Shown here: one piece after another, positions 10,800-21,270 of the stretch
How the letters are laid out: each line of letters begins with the position of its first letter
Numbering within the stretch: the stretch's first letter is position 1
Assembly (NCBI GenBank): GCA_025084515.1
Contig: JAJAGP010003239.1
Location: 1-64,000, forward strand
DNA length: 64,000 nucleotides
Direction: 5' to 3'
Source of the DNA: Ancistrus triradiatus
Lineage: Eukaryota > Chordata > Actinopteri > Siluriformes > Loricariidae
Notes under the pieces: generated by a model
Seen by the model: the letters and a program-made list of their open reading frames with translations, nothing else
What the model was told of the DNA's origin: nothing
Databases searched by the model: none
Position numbers and translations under genes: made by a program

Positions 10800-11110
10800 T
10801 TTGCACACAGCGAGGCCAGAAGGCCGTGGCCCCTTGCCGCCTGCGATGAATAGCCCAGTGGAGTCGCCTCAACCTGTTTATTACGCTGTTTTTCTGCTCG
10901 GCTGCAAACCAGTAATGATCGGCCCGCCGCTTGATTGACGGCCCTCGTCCCCTCTCTGTCGGCCCGCCGCCGAAAGTGGGCGATGGCTGGAGAATTGTGC
11001 CCACTGACCCATCACAGTGCCCCTGCCGAGGGTTCAATTTACCTCCCCTGACAGGAAAATGATAAGTTGCAGCCCCTCGGACGGCCCCCGCTTTCAAGAC
11101 GGAGGCGAAC
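10800..11110. other. GC-rich single-copy island, candidate regulatory element
   Basis: This block is clearly richer in GC and CpG than its surroundings, with 'ggcccgccg' twice (about 10921 and 10961) and 'gcttgattgacggccctcg' between. It contains no repeat signature. It ends in an AT-rich segment with 'tttaattagccaaggag'. Such sharp, non-coding, CpG-bearing islands in fish gene deserts are often conserved enhancers or silencers. Without a cross-species alignment this stays a candidate. Confidence 0.35.
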
Positions 11111-13044
11111 GCGAGCTATAAGAGCAGCCGGGGTTAAACCTGTGGCCTTTAATTAGCCAAGGAGTTTTACTTCGCTGAACAAGTTCAAGAAGCTAATGAT
11201 GTTTAGACACATGCTGTACATGTCCAAACAACGCCGATGGTTTCAATTACAGCCAAATAAGCGCTTTCGCATTTACATTTACAAGCGAGCAATTACGAAG
11301 AAACGAACCAGCTCTGCGAAACAGAGAACTGCGTTTCCTCTGACAGTCGGGCTAATTCCATGTGAAAAGGAACATTTAATATGTAGCGCCACAAAACCTC
11401 AGGGTTAAAGAAAGATCACGCCGCTGTTTCTTACCTTTCCCAGCGTTTAAGCTAACGTCAGAACAATATGCCGCCGGACTCTCGCGCTCCGGCGAGAGCT
11501 CTGCTTTTTCCATAAGCACAACGCTGTAATTAGCCAATAGCATTTCGCAGTAGTTTTCAGAGCTCTGAAACGCTACAGGATGTAGCTGCAGTCCCATGTT
11601 TGGCAGAAACGATGGGAAGCTATAATGGTTCATGGGAACTGGGCAGCGAACAGCATGGAAGCACATCACATTTCCAGATGGGCTTCAAATAAAGTGTGTT
11701 TAAATGCAAGATGTTTTTAAAATAGACTATGACTTACTGGAGGGGTTGATGGGGTCTGGCTATAACTCAAGGTGCAGAGTCATTAGGAAAAGAAATCCCA
11801 CTGCACCAGAGTTTGTGTTGGAACCATGTGGTTGAGTTCCAGGGTTTTGTCTCGAGTATTGTTCTCTGCCAGTGTTTTACTATTCAGGCTGTCCTCCACT
11901 TTCCTGCAAATGAGATTGACAAGTGCAGGTCAGGCTGTTTTATGCTTTAAGGAAGTGCTAAAAGATCTTGGAATAGTGAACTTAATATGTGCTGAACCAG
12001 AACAGGCACATATGCTTACACATAAAACTTCATTGAATCAACCAGCTGCTCGAGACATTAGTCAATTAAAGAGTCTGGCTATGTAAATGTGACACTAAAA
12101 CCATAATGTTTTAGATAAACCATGTGGACTCGGTCACCAGATGTCGAAATGAGGTGAAACACAGCCTCCAGTCAAAGTCTATTATGGAAAATGACACTTC
12201 CAGTGCCTTACTGTACCATGCATTGATTTGAGTCTGTATTCTGTTTATACACATTTCATACATTCCGGCCAGTTTGGCATAGCTGCACTGAATTCTTTAC
12301 ATATTGACTCAGTAATGTGAGATGCTAGCTAAAACTGTATGGGTGCAGTGCACAACAGGGTCAAATCCCATCAGGTCCTGGCTGTGTTCCTGCTGTGAAG
12401 GGGCTCGACGACGGAGCTTTCGCTTGCTCTTGTGGAACAATTTATGGTGCATAGTTACATTTTAAATCCTGAGTTCATAAAAATGTTCAGTGAATTAGTT
12501 TTTAAGCCAGTTGGTATGCAGGGGATGTTTCTACTTCTTTCTACCTTTGGGACTTTAGGTATCTGAATGCAAAAACAAGAGATGTTATCCTTGGTATCCC
12601 ACGCAATGATCATTTAATAGAAGTTAGTCATGATGTTGCAAAGCTAGGTAGCTTTTGCTTACAATCTGCATGTAGTTTGGCATGTTCTCCCAGTGTTCAC
12701 ATGGTCCCGGTTTCTTCTCACCACCTAAACAAGTGCCTACTCACATTATCTAGGTATTATTTATTTGGAGGCCAGGTGGCCCAAAATGTCACGCAGATTC
12801 ACTACCCTGGAGGCCAGTGGAGGAATTGTGGTTACCATCTGGATGAGTTATTACTTTGTACACGTTGGTCCAGTTTCCTCCCACCACCTCAAAACATGCA
12901 TGGATTGGCTACTACCAATGGAAAAGATTACATTTAGGTACTTAAAGTATGTTCATCCAGTTTTTTCTTTTCTTTCTTTTTATTTAATACTGTAGCTGAA
13001 CATTCTGGCCAAGCATAGATCCATCCAATTACAGCAAATAGTCT

Positions 13045-13347
13045 TAATTAATGGTGTATTTTTCAGATCAAGTAGAAAATATAAGGAAAATTATGGAATC
13101 GTCAACCAAAAAAAAAACACACTTACTGTGCAATTTGAACTTGCTGCTCCTCCTGATTGTTTTATGTCAGTAATGGAAAACTTGAAAAACAATATTCTTC
13201 ATCTATCTGCTTCCAGCTTTCTCGAATAGCATCTGACAGATCAGTTTTGCAGAATGGAGCCTTGTCATGGACCAATTTTTTTAATTTCAATCATAAAATT
13301 TCAGTTGGATTAAGATCCAGACTGTTCCCTGGCCAATAGCCTGGATG
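13045..13347 (-). mobile_element. Tc1-like transposon fragment, antisense
   Basis: Contains 'aaattatggaatcg' (the terminal motif of a fish Tc1-like family), then 'agcatctgacagatcag', 'ggagccttgtcatggacca' and 'cagttggattaagatccaga', which are the antisense of the C-terminal part of its transposase. The rest of the element is absent. The break coincides with the start of the SINE at 13349, so the SINE landed in the transposon or marks the truncation. Confidence 0.7.
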
Positions 13348-13348
13348 G

Positions 13349-13470
13349 TGGGACTATGGTGGCCTAATAGTTAAGATTCCTGGATTATGGACCCCAGGGT
13401 TCAAATCCCATCCTTGCCAAGAGCCACTGTTGTCTCGCCGAGTAAGACCCATAACTCACAATTGCTGCAA
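13349..13470 (+). repeat. tRNA-derived SINE, truncated at the 3' end
   Basis: A tRNA-like head with an A-box-like 'tggtggcctaatagttaag' and B box ggttcaaatcc at 13398-13408, then 'gccactgttgtctcgc' and 'actcacaattgct'. The usual 3' tail is missing. Confidence 0.75.
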
Positions 13471-14706
13471 TTATAACATTATTAAAGAGAAATGGGAGAA
13501 GTGTCACAGCAAATGTTCTGAATATCTATGTCCATGTGAAATTTTAGTTTTTACTTTTTAATAATTAAAAAATCAAAAATTCTGATACTCATTATGGGGA
13601 ATTGAGTGGAGAATGTTGGGGAAAACTATATTTATTTATTTCTTCATTTTAACACAAGGCCTCAACATAACAAAACGTGAGTCTGAAGACTTTCCAAATG
13701 CATTGCAACTTATAGATAAATTACACTTACTCAGCATCTGACAGTTACCAAAACTGAATGTTCTGCCTCCCAGCATAGCACAGCTTTATGTATGAAAATG
13801 TAACCCTGTGTGTGAGGGGGCTGAATGAACCTGATTTCTCTGAGAAACCTTTATTTATTTGCTTCGTCCCTGATGAGAGAGCATATAGCATGTTGGGAAA
13901 TGAGGCATGGAGTATAAGGCATGGAGGCCAATGCAATGCAAATGGCTTTAAGGTCGCAGTCCCGGGCTGCATGCTTTTCATAGTCATTCCCTGCAAATAT
14001 TTCCATGCATCCATCACCACAACAGGTGAATGCTCTCACCCTGTTGCAGAGCGCTGTCACACGCTGCCAAATCCAGGTTGTTTACCTTCTCGGTGTGAGG
14101 GTAACATTGTAAAGATAAGTTGGCGTAACCATGTTCTGTGTTCCACCGCTCTCTAATACCTACAAAATAACCCCGTGGGGTATACCATGGCACAAAGTTG
14201 TTTTGCGTGTACAAAAGCAAAGCTGTCCCCGAGGGCTCGGCGCAGTGGCGGCGTTTGTCTCTCGCCTCGCGGGACACACTCCCAATCATCAGGGGTCTCC
14301 TGCTCGACAGCCAATCACACACAGGCTATTAGTAAACTACACCTCCCTCTCTCTCTCTGTCAGTCTGTCTCACTCCACTCTCTCGTTCAGTCTTTCTGTC
14401 ATTCATTCACTTTCTTCTTTTTTTCCATTCATGGAGACACTGACAGGAGAGACTGGATGAATGTTAAATAATGGATTGTTTTCCTTTTGTTTCAATTCGC
14501 CATCTTTTCAGTCTGCCTTTAAATGCTACTAAACAGTAATGCAGCATGAACACAGCAATAAATCTAAGTCACTTAACCTTGAGTACATTTGTATAATAAA
14601 ATCACTGCAGGCTCATAAACAACATTGCCAGCAATAACAACATCATCAGTGATAACAATAGCAATAGGTTGGGACAAGAAAAAAATATTATATATAGAAA
14701 ATAAAT
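13471..14706. other. Intergenic sequence; no gene seen
   Basis: Low-complexity CT-rich tract at about 14343-14420. Open frames at 13788-14156 and 14014-14322 have no recognisable domain. Nothing else seen. Confidence 0.5.
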
Positions 14707-14721
14707 ATGTCTAATATCTTG

Positions 14722-14730
14722 TTGTTGTTG

Positions 14731-14787
<57 letters not shown>

Positions 14788-14802
14788 TGCTGTTGTTGTT
14801 GC

Positions 14803-14856
<54 letters not shown>

Positions 14857-14871
14857 TGCTGTTGGTGTTGC

Positions 14872-14915
<44 letters not shown>

Positions 14916-14963
14916 ATTAGTCTTGTTGTTGTTGTTACTATTATTATTATTATAATTATTATT

Positions 14964-14998
<35 letters not shown>

Positions 14999-15071
14999 TA
15001 ATAAATATACTAATAATAACAACAATAATTGTTGTTATAATTATTATTGTTAACATTGTTCTTATCTAACA

Positions 15072-15118
<47 letters not shown>
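14722..15118. repeat. ATT/AAT array with 69 bp higher-order unit, first copy of a duplicated block
   Basis: The unit 'catgctgttgttgttgctt' plus (ATT)n occurs at 14786 and 14855 (69 bp period). It is followed by 'tagtcttgttgttgttg', a (ATT)n to (AAT)n strand switch, and an 80 bp anchor at 14994-15073. That anchor contains the near-perfect palindrome ataacaacaat / attgttgttat, then (AAT)n. The anchor recurs 480 bp downstream. Confidence 0.9.
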
Positions 15119-15119
<1 letters not shown>

Positions 15120-15318
15120 CAAGTCAAGTCAAGTCAGATTTATTTATATAGCGCTTTTTACAATGGAGCATTGTCTCAAAGCAACTTTACAAATTTAGAT
15201 TATCTCCTAATAACTACGTCCAATCCCAAATTGAGCGAGCCTAGGGCGACAGTGGCAAGGAAAAACTCCCTAGTTCTAGGAAGAAACCTTGGGAGGACCA
15301 AGACTCAAAAAGGGACTG
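15119..15318 (+). repeat. Fish dispersed repeat, copy 3
   Basis: The most complete copy: 'caagtcaagtcaagtcag', 'tatagcgctttttacaatgg', 'attgtctcaaagcaac', the core 'cgacagtggcaaggaaaaac', and 'gactcaaaaaggga'. It lies between the two halves of the duplicated ATT/AAT block. Confidence 0.85.
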
Positions 15319-15333
15319 TTGTTGTTGCTTTTA

Positions 15334-15372
<39 letters not shown>

Positions 15373-15413
15373 TATTATTAGTCTTGTTTGTTGTTACTAT
15401 TATTATTATAATA

Positions 15414-15449
<36 letters not shown>

Positions 15450-15551
15450 AATAATAATAATAATAATACTAATAACAATAATAAATATACTAATAATAAC
15501 AACAATAATTGTTGTTATCATTATTATTGTTAACATTGTTCTTATCTAACA

Positions 15552-15611
<60 letters not shown>

Positions 15612-15615
15612 CAAA

Positions 15616-15651
<36 letters not shown>
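15316..15651. repeat. ATT/AAT array, second copy of the duplicated block
   Basis: Repeats the order 'ctgttgttgttgctttta', (ATT)n, 'tagtcttg', (ATT)n/(AAT)n, then the anchor at 15474-15553. The anchor differs from 14994-15073 by a single base (a at 15039, c at 15519). Confidence 0.9.
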
Positions 15652-15654
<3 letters not shown>

Positions 15655-15905
15655 TCATTCATTTTTGTATCCACATAATCTTGGTCAGGGTCGCGGGTAC
15701 ATTTATTCAGACACTCATACACACACTTACACACTAAGGGCAATTTAGAAACACCAATTAACCTAATGCATGTCTTTGAAATTTGGGAGGAAACCGGAGC
15801 ACACCCACAGGCACATGGATAGGACACGTAGAAACCACACAAGGGAGGGCCGAAGTCAGGATTGAACCGAAGACGCTGGAGCTGTGAGGTAGCACATCTG
15901 TTCAG
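15652..15905 (-). repeat. SINE/LINE-tail type repeat, reverse orientation
   Basis: Contains, on the plus strand, 'attcattcatttttgtatcc', 'cttggtcagggtcgcgg', 'gcaatttagaaacaccaatt', 'aacctaatgcatgtctttg' and 'gaggaaaccggagcac'. This is the reverse complement of the repeat family at 54490-54825. Confidence 0.8.
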
Positions 15906-15957
15906 CCCTGTTATGGTTCTAATAACAACAACAATAATAATAATTAATAATAATAAA

Positions 15958-16185
15958 GTGCCCATGTGCCACAGCGGAATTCTACCACTGTGGTGATCCT
16001 GGTTTGAGTCCTGCTAATGCATTCATGTCAGGTCAGACATGACATGCAGGGAATTATCTCCCTTTGCTACAGTACCTACCCCTGCCCACCCAGTGATAAA
16101 CTGGCATCCCATCAAGGGCACACCTGCACTTTGTGTTCTCTGGGATAGGCTCCCTTCCAGAAAAGGTTGGGTCAAACATGAAAAA
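15958..16185 (+). repeat. tRNA-like SINE copy, diverged
   Basis: Head 'gtgccacagcggaattctac' with 'tggtttgagtcctgc' as a worn B box. The body has 'aactggcatcccatcaaggg' and 'tgtgttctctgggataggct'. The end is A-rich. Confidence 0.55.
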
Positions 16186-16208
16186 AAAAACAAATAAATA
16201 TCATATTA

Positions 16209-16395
16209 AACCACTCACGTGCCCTGTGGCAATTTGCTAGCCGAACACCACGATGAACCAGGTTCATGTCCCGTCTGTATCTTCAGTCCTGGTTGGTGTA
16301 ACATGAGGCTGGGTGGGAAGATTATCCCCTGGTGCTGCGCCAGCAAACCCTGCCCTGCCCGGTAATGGACAACATGACTTCCTTCTGTGCCTAAA
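16209..16395 (+). repeat. Second, more worn copy of the same SINE type
   Basis: Follows the previous copy head to tail: 'cacgtgccctgtggcaattt', 'gaaccaggttcatgtccc', then 'ctgcccggtaatggacaac', which parallels 'aaactggcatcccatc'. Tail lost. Confidence 0.4.
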
Positions 16396-17693
16396 TATAT
16401 CCAAAACAGACTTGCTAGGCACTGATTTTGTATGACAGAGTGTGGTGTGCTGATTGTTAATTGTCGACTTTGTGTACTAAAGATAGAAGACTTTTTGCCA
16501 TGTGTAGAGCAATCATCTCCTCAACATCCGGTGGGACTAGGTAATGTTAAATGTCATTTTGTGCATGAAAATCTTTTCTAAAGTGAAAGTTTATTCAAGC
16601 CTTACCGGGATTAAAGTAATTGGTATTATTTCCCACATTCTTCTTGCCAGCGTTGCTTGAGCCTACGGCATATTTATACTTTTTTGTGTTCGCGCTTGTT
16701 CTCTCTCGCGCAGTATGGTGGGCCTACCCGTGGGCCTAACCCCCCACTTCATCACCCTCTCTGGCAGATCGCTATGAGGGGTTATTAATAATTTTGTCTG
16801 TGTGCTACAGATGTTGCGCAAATGAACAAGGCTTTGCTGGGGTCTCACAACACCGGGGCGCCTCAGGTGCTGAGCGCAGACCCAAATCTGTCTTTCGCCT
16901 CCTACCTCATCCTTCCATCAGTGAGCCAGAGAGTGGGGAGGGAAGAGAGGAGAGCGGCCGAATAAACCCCATGCTCATGTCTGCAGAGATGGAGCGATGA
17001 CATTATGTGGCCTGGGGTCAAGAAGAAAAAGATGCCAAATTGTGAGGTTTCAACATGATAAATATGTGACATGTGCACCACATTCCAGCCGTAGCTTACG
17101 TTTAGGGGTTTGGTAAGAGAAATGGACCCAAGAACAAAATGTAAAGTTAGGCGACTTATTCTCAGTTGAATAGATATTTTGTAATATGACATAAATGGTC
17201 TGTAAGCATCATCTTTACCCTCATAAACAATGCAGTGCATTATGAATATGCATGATATGCAAAACAGGATCGCCCCCAACCCATTCACCTTATTACCCTC
17301 TGCTATTATATGGCATTGTGTTAATCAGCCCTCAGAATACTCAGTTTTCACATTTTCTTCACACTGTTTGGTGATACTGTGCAACTGGGCTGTAGGTGTC
17401 AATAGCAAAGCTAGCCAGCTAGTTAGCGTCTAGTAAATTAGCTTGCATTTGCCCCAGGCTAACACAACTCTGATATCAGAATCTTCCCTTTTTTGATCAT
17501 CAGGAGCTAACGCTGCATAGAAAAAAACAGAAAAAACAGAAAACACAGGAATGAAAACACATTTCTAGCATTATCTCAGTTGGCTAGCTATCCGTCTTAG
17601 CACCAGGTTTGGAAAGTTCTAGACTTCTAGTTTAGACTAATAATGTATGTCATCAACTGAGCTTGTTTAATGACACCACAAAGTTTGCTTATA
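16396..17693. other. Repeat-poor intergenic sequence; no gene seen
   Basis: No repeat or gene recognised. 16640-17020 has higher GC than its neighbours and no simple repeats. It could be a conserved non-coding block. Confidence 0.45.
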
Positions 17694-18218
17694 CACGGCC
17701 TGGCCAAAAAAAGTTCACCATCTGGATTTAACTAAGCAAATAGTTAAATAATTTAAAAAAGAGCCTCCCATTGGTATCCCACCACTGCACTGGTGATTAT
17801 TTTTCAGCTGGTTCTTTAAGCCCAACTGATGCAGTGAGCAGCTTCTCTTTTGTTAAACAACCATGAAAGACATCGAAAGACATCCTGTGGTCGTGGAAAA
17901 GATGTTCATCTGTTTCAGAAGGGTCAGATTGTGAAAAAGTGGTTCAGGGAGCATGAGCCATCATTTTCACACATGGATTGGCCACCACAGAGTCCAGATC
18001 TGAACCCCATTGAGAATCTTTGGGATGTGCTGGAGAAGACTTTTGTATCATCAATACAAGATCTTGAGGAAAAATGAAGGCAACTCTGAACAGAAATAAA
18101 TGTTGTGACATTGCAGAAGTTTGTGGAAACGATGCCACAGCGAATAAGTGCCATAATCAAAGCTAAAGGCAGTCCATGAAATATTAGAGTGTGTAACCTT
18201 TTTTATTGGCAGACAGTG
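17694..18218 (+). mobile_element. Internally deleted Tc1-like element with TA target sites
   Basis: Begins 'cacggcctggccaaaaaaag' and ends '...ttattggcagacagtg'. Both ends abut TA (17692-17693 and 18219-18220), as expected for Tc1/mariner. At 525 bp it is about one third of a full element. The N-terminal part of the transposase and the first catalytic block are missing, while the last block survives. Confidence 0.8.
17900..18180 (+). pseudogene. C-terminal remnant of a Tc1-like transposase
   Basis: In the frame from 17850 a stretch of 24 residues keeps the third catalytic motif: HMDWPPQSPDLNPIENLWD at about 17970-18030. This motif holds the final acidic residue of the D,D34E triad. The frame ends at the TGA near 18075 (DLEEK stop); the coding sense then continues in another frame, up to about 18180, with a 'cattgcagaagtttgtgg' block that normally encodes the transposase C-terminus. 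No N-terminal DNA-binding domain and no first Asp. This is dead sequence inside the short element, not an expressed protein. Confidence 0.75.
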
Positions 18219-18284
18219 TATATAAAACAGTCTGTACATCTGTATTGTTCTGAATCAGCTCCTAGAAACGGCAGGGCTTGGATT

Positions 18285-18420
18285 CAAATCCTAGGTACTG
18301 GACTCTGGAGCAGAAGGTCCAGGGTTCAAATCCCACCTCTGCCAATGTTGGGTCCTTGAGCAAGACCCTTAACCCACAATTGCTTGGTTTGTAAGACTGT
18401 ACCAATTGTAAGTTGCTCTC
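18285..18420 (+). repeat. tRNA-derived SINE
   Basis: B box ggttcaaatcc at about 18323, then 'ctgccaatgttgggtccttg', 'cccttaacccacaattgct' and 'tgtaccaattgtaagttgct'. A second B-box-like 'gattcaaatccta' lies just upstream at about 18281, suggesting two heads in tandem. The 3' tail is cut short. Confidence 0.8.
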
Positions 18421-19796
18421 AGCATGCAGTTTGATCAGGAGGCCCAAAACTTGCACACTGCATACTGGATGATTTTAGACGATCTGAAACTCCATCTTTC
18501 CTTCTGACAGACAGGTAAAGATAAAGAAATAAAGATAAAGGTCTGGATGGTGTGTGAAGGAGAAAGAACAGCAATGAAAACAACTGCGAGGAAAGACATG
18601 AAGTATGATTTTTCCATGATATGTGCCGTGTGTGTGTGTGTGCCTGAATGGCTCCACTAAGAACATGGCCTATCCGCGGCCTCATGTTTCACCGTGACCT
18701 CTACTTCCTGTGGTGAGAGCAGAGGCCTCGGCAGCCCTCGCAGTGAGTGGCAAGCCCAGTGAAAATTCTCTTCCTTAAACGTCCAAGTTATGAAGAGGTG
18801 CTGCGGTGTTAAACATCTGCTCCATCCATTACTGGAGCCAAGACAGCAAGAGAGAGAGAGTAAGAGAGAGAGCGAGAGAGAGAGAGGAGAGGGGTTGTCG
18901 ATAAATCTCAGGCCTCTGGTGGGGAGACATTTTCCAAATGCTCATCCTTTATCTCTCAGTTCCTCCATCACTGAGAGCAGGTTGTGGCCATACACAGTCG
19001 ATGGCTGAGAATGCACAGGTATACGAGGTAGCACAGGTATACCGAGGAAGAGGAATGTTGAGCTTAGTGCATTAGTGAGGCATGTAACACGCTTACTTCT
19101 GCCTCATTAACTTTTGTGTTAGCTGACTGGCTACATTTGTGTATTGAGAATTATAGTGGCCATATTAAGCAAGTCCTGCAAATAAAAACTGTTGCTCAGC
19201 TATTCTTCCCCTCTGATGCCAGACCCTAATTCTTCAAGGTTGTACAAGTACAAGGCTAGCTTTGATCACGCACAACGAGACTTTGTTCAAGAACCTATCA
19301 TACCGAATTAATATGTGCATTAATGTGAGAGCAGTTGGTGATCCACTCTGCATGATCGCTCACCAGTATGAATCCAATTCTCCCACTCGCATGGAATTGA
19401 ACAAACCATTCATAACTGTAGTTCTAGCTATACTAAGAAAGTTTCTTTGCTTGTTTATTAGTTTACTTAACGTCGCTCTTCAGCATCAAAGACCATTCAG
19501 TGACACATACAAGGTTACATCAACACTCAAGGTTCTCTACCAGCTTGTAACTTGTCAAATTGGGTTTTCTACACAAAAATTCTTCTCGGTTCTCGTCATT
19601 TGCTCGGTACTCGCCACGCTTGCTTAAACTTGTATGAGTCGAGCCGTGAGACTCATTTCAGCTGAAACACGATTCATGATTCAGTACATAGTGATTCCGA
19701 ATCACAATAGTTCTCGTTCAGTCTGTGCTGTGTTTATGGTGTTCTTTATTTTACATCTACAGTATTATATTCTTAGTGCAAATAATGCTCCATGGG
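18421..19796. other. Intergenic sequence; no gene seen
   Basis: Has a GA-rich tract at 18851-18893 and otherwise nothing recognisable. Short frames at 19262-19627 have no domain. Confidence 0.5.
18851..18893. repeat. (GA)n microsatellite
   Basis: Imperfect GA run, interrupted by 'taag' and 'cg'. Confidence 0.9.
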
Positions 19797-20152
19797 TCAA
19801 AAAAAGTATGTGAACCTCTAAGATTAGCAGTTCAGTTGAAGGTGAAATTAGAGTCAGGTGTTTTCAATCAGTGGGATGACAATCAGGTGTGAGTGGGCAC
19901 CCTGTTTTATTTAAAGAACAGGGATCTATCAAAGTCTGCTCTTCATAGCACATGTTTGTGGAAGTGTATCATGGCACGAACAAAGGAGATTTTTGAGGAT
20001 CTCAGAAAAAGAGTTGTTGATGCTCATCAGGCTGGAAAAGGTTACAAAACCATCTCTAAAGAGTTTGGACTCCACCAATCCACAGTCAGACAGATTGTGT
20101 ACAAATGGAGGAAATTCAAGGGGGGTCACACCAGATACTGAAAGCAAAGGTT
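19797..20152 (+). mobile_element. Internally deleted Tc1-like element, terminal repeats lost
   Basis: Same family as the copies at 36.8 and 39.3 kb. The 5' leader 'aaagtatgtgaacctctaag', 'gggatgacaatcaggtgtga' and 'aaagaacagggatctatcaa' leads to the transposase start. After the HTH-encoding part the sequence jumps directly to the family's 3' end ('ggggtcacaccagatactga'). Outer terminal repeats are missing on both sides. Confidence 0.85.
19971..20141 (+). pseudogene. Transposase fragment: N-terminal HTH fused in frame to the C-terminus
   Basis: A 56-codon frame from the family's own ATG to its own stop. Residues 1-50 read MARTKEIFEDLRKRVVDAHQ and on through GYKTISKEFG and VYKWRKFK. This is the first helix-turn-helix of a Tc1 transposase, the part that recognises terminal repeats. 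Residues 51-56, GGHTRY, are the family's normal last residues. Comparison with the 39.3 kb copy indicates that roughly 850-900 bases, encoding the second HTH and the whole DDE domain, were lost without breaking the frame. The product, if made, could bind but not cut DNA. No evidence of expression can be seen here. Confidence 0.7.
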
Positions 20153-20593
20153 TGAGGGGTCTGAAATGGATTAATTCAACTTACATTATTCCTTATGGGA
20201 AAAGCAGCATTTATATAAAAAAATCCAGTCTTCTGGGTATTTTGGTTCCTCGTGTCTGAAAATGTTTTTATTCTGTTTTTCTGTGGTTAACTAAAGATGA
20301 TAATGTCATTTGTCATTTATATGATTTTTGCAGATGATTCATGTAGTATGTAGTATGAACTGTTACGTGACCTCAATGTCATGGATGTGGACTTTTTGCC
20401 CTCAATAAAAGACATCTTGTTTTACCAATTGGGTTTGAGCTTTTTAAAGGAATAATGTACATTTAGGAACGTGTACTTTTATCCTTCTTTGTATCAGATC
20501 AGTAGTACTCTTACTTGAGTATAGAACTTGTGTACTGCTGTAATGTTCCAAAAGCTGACAGAGGTGGATATGTATGGCTAACTGGAATAAGAT
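20153..20593. other. Short intergenic stretch; nothing recognised
   Basis: AT-rich, with no repeat or coding signal that I recognise. Confidence 0.5.
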
Positions 20594-20787
20594 TCACATT
20601 TATGTCATTTAGCAGACGCCCTTATCCAGAGCGACTTACAACTGATCCAATCTTACAGTCCAAGCAATTGTGGGTTAAGGGCCTTGGTCAAGGACCCAAC
20701 AGTGACAGCTTGGCAGAGGTGGGATTTAAACCCTAGACCTTCTGATCCATAGTCCAGTACCTTAACCGCTAGACCACAACAGTCCCA
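20594..20787 (-). repeat. tRNA-derived SINE, near full length, reverse orientation
   Basis: On the plus strand: tail complement 'catttagcagacgccctta', 'gagcgacttacaactgatcc', 'caattgtgggttaagggcc', 'ggtgggatttaaaccctaga' (B box) and 'cttaaccgctagaccacaac' (A-box side). This is the best-preserved reverse copy in the window. Confidence 0.85.
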
Positions 20788-20929
20788 TAATAAAAGTAAT
20801 AGAACTGTGCTGCTTAGCTTGTGAACTTGTAATGGACTAGCCATGTGAAGAACAGAACTTCTCTGATACAGCCATCAGGATGTCCTTTATTTAAAATATG
20901 CATCATCCTGTCTGAGTGGAGACAGTTCT

Positions 20930-21270
20930 ATATTGAATTCATGAGCCGCTGTAAGACAGGCGTTCCCACTAAATGCGATGAAGTCAAAAGTTTGTTAAAT
21001 ATTTCATACTAACTAGATAATTCATTTACAAAAGCGCATTCATTTTCCCTGCACATAATGGCCCGCGCATCGGAAATGGAGGAGGCGTTTTTCGAACTTC
21101 TGAAAAATTCACATATTTGCATCAATTTTTAAGAAGGGGTTTATATCTAATGAATTTCGATTTAATTTGGCATGGCATAAAATCCATTTGTACAGCTTTT
21201 AATTAAGAATGCAATCCATGCAATTAGAATTATGAGCAGAGCCTTCATCAGGAGGTCCTGAGAGGACCCC
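20930..21270. other. Candidate conserved non-coding element
   Basis: Repeat-free block dense in homeodomain-type cores: 'ttttaattaagaatgcaatc', 'gcaattagaattatgagc', 'tctaatgaatttcgattta'. It also includes 'tttgcatcaa' and 'aatggcccgcgcatcgg'. The composition and lack of decay marks resemble teleost developmental enhancers. Inference only. Confidence 0.3.

Larger units (their letters stand above)
9841..13044. other. Repeat-poor intergenic sequence; no gene seen
   Basis: Holds a (GT)13 tract at about 10398-10423 and a short CT tract at about 10163-10183. Candidate conserved blocks lie at 10800-11110 (separate entry) and 11130-11700. 11720-12660 shows nothing I recognise. 12680-12925 contains worn pieces ('catgttctcccagtgttcac', 'tttcctcccaccacctc') like the SINE/LINE tail at 54.5 kb. 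The minus-strand 134-codon frame at 10693-11097 is Arg/Pro/Gly-rich because the DNA is GC-rich. I do not believe it is a gene. Confidence 0.45.

Noticed and set aside
10693..11097. 134-codon minus frame, Arg/Pro/Gly-rich
   Set aside because: Open because the DNA is GC-rich; no domain, no initiation or splice context, and a regulatory island explains the texture better.
14707..15533. Frames rich in Tyr, Asn and Ile
   Set aside because: Same cause: ATT/AAT repeat translated in several frames.
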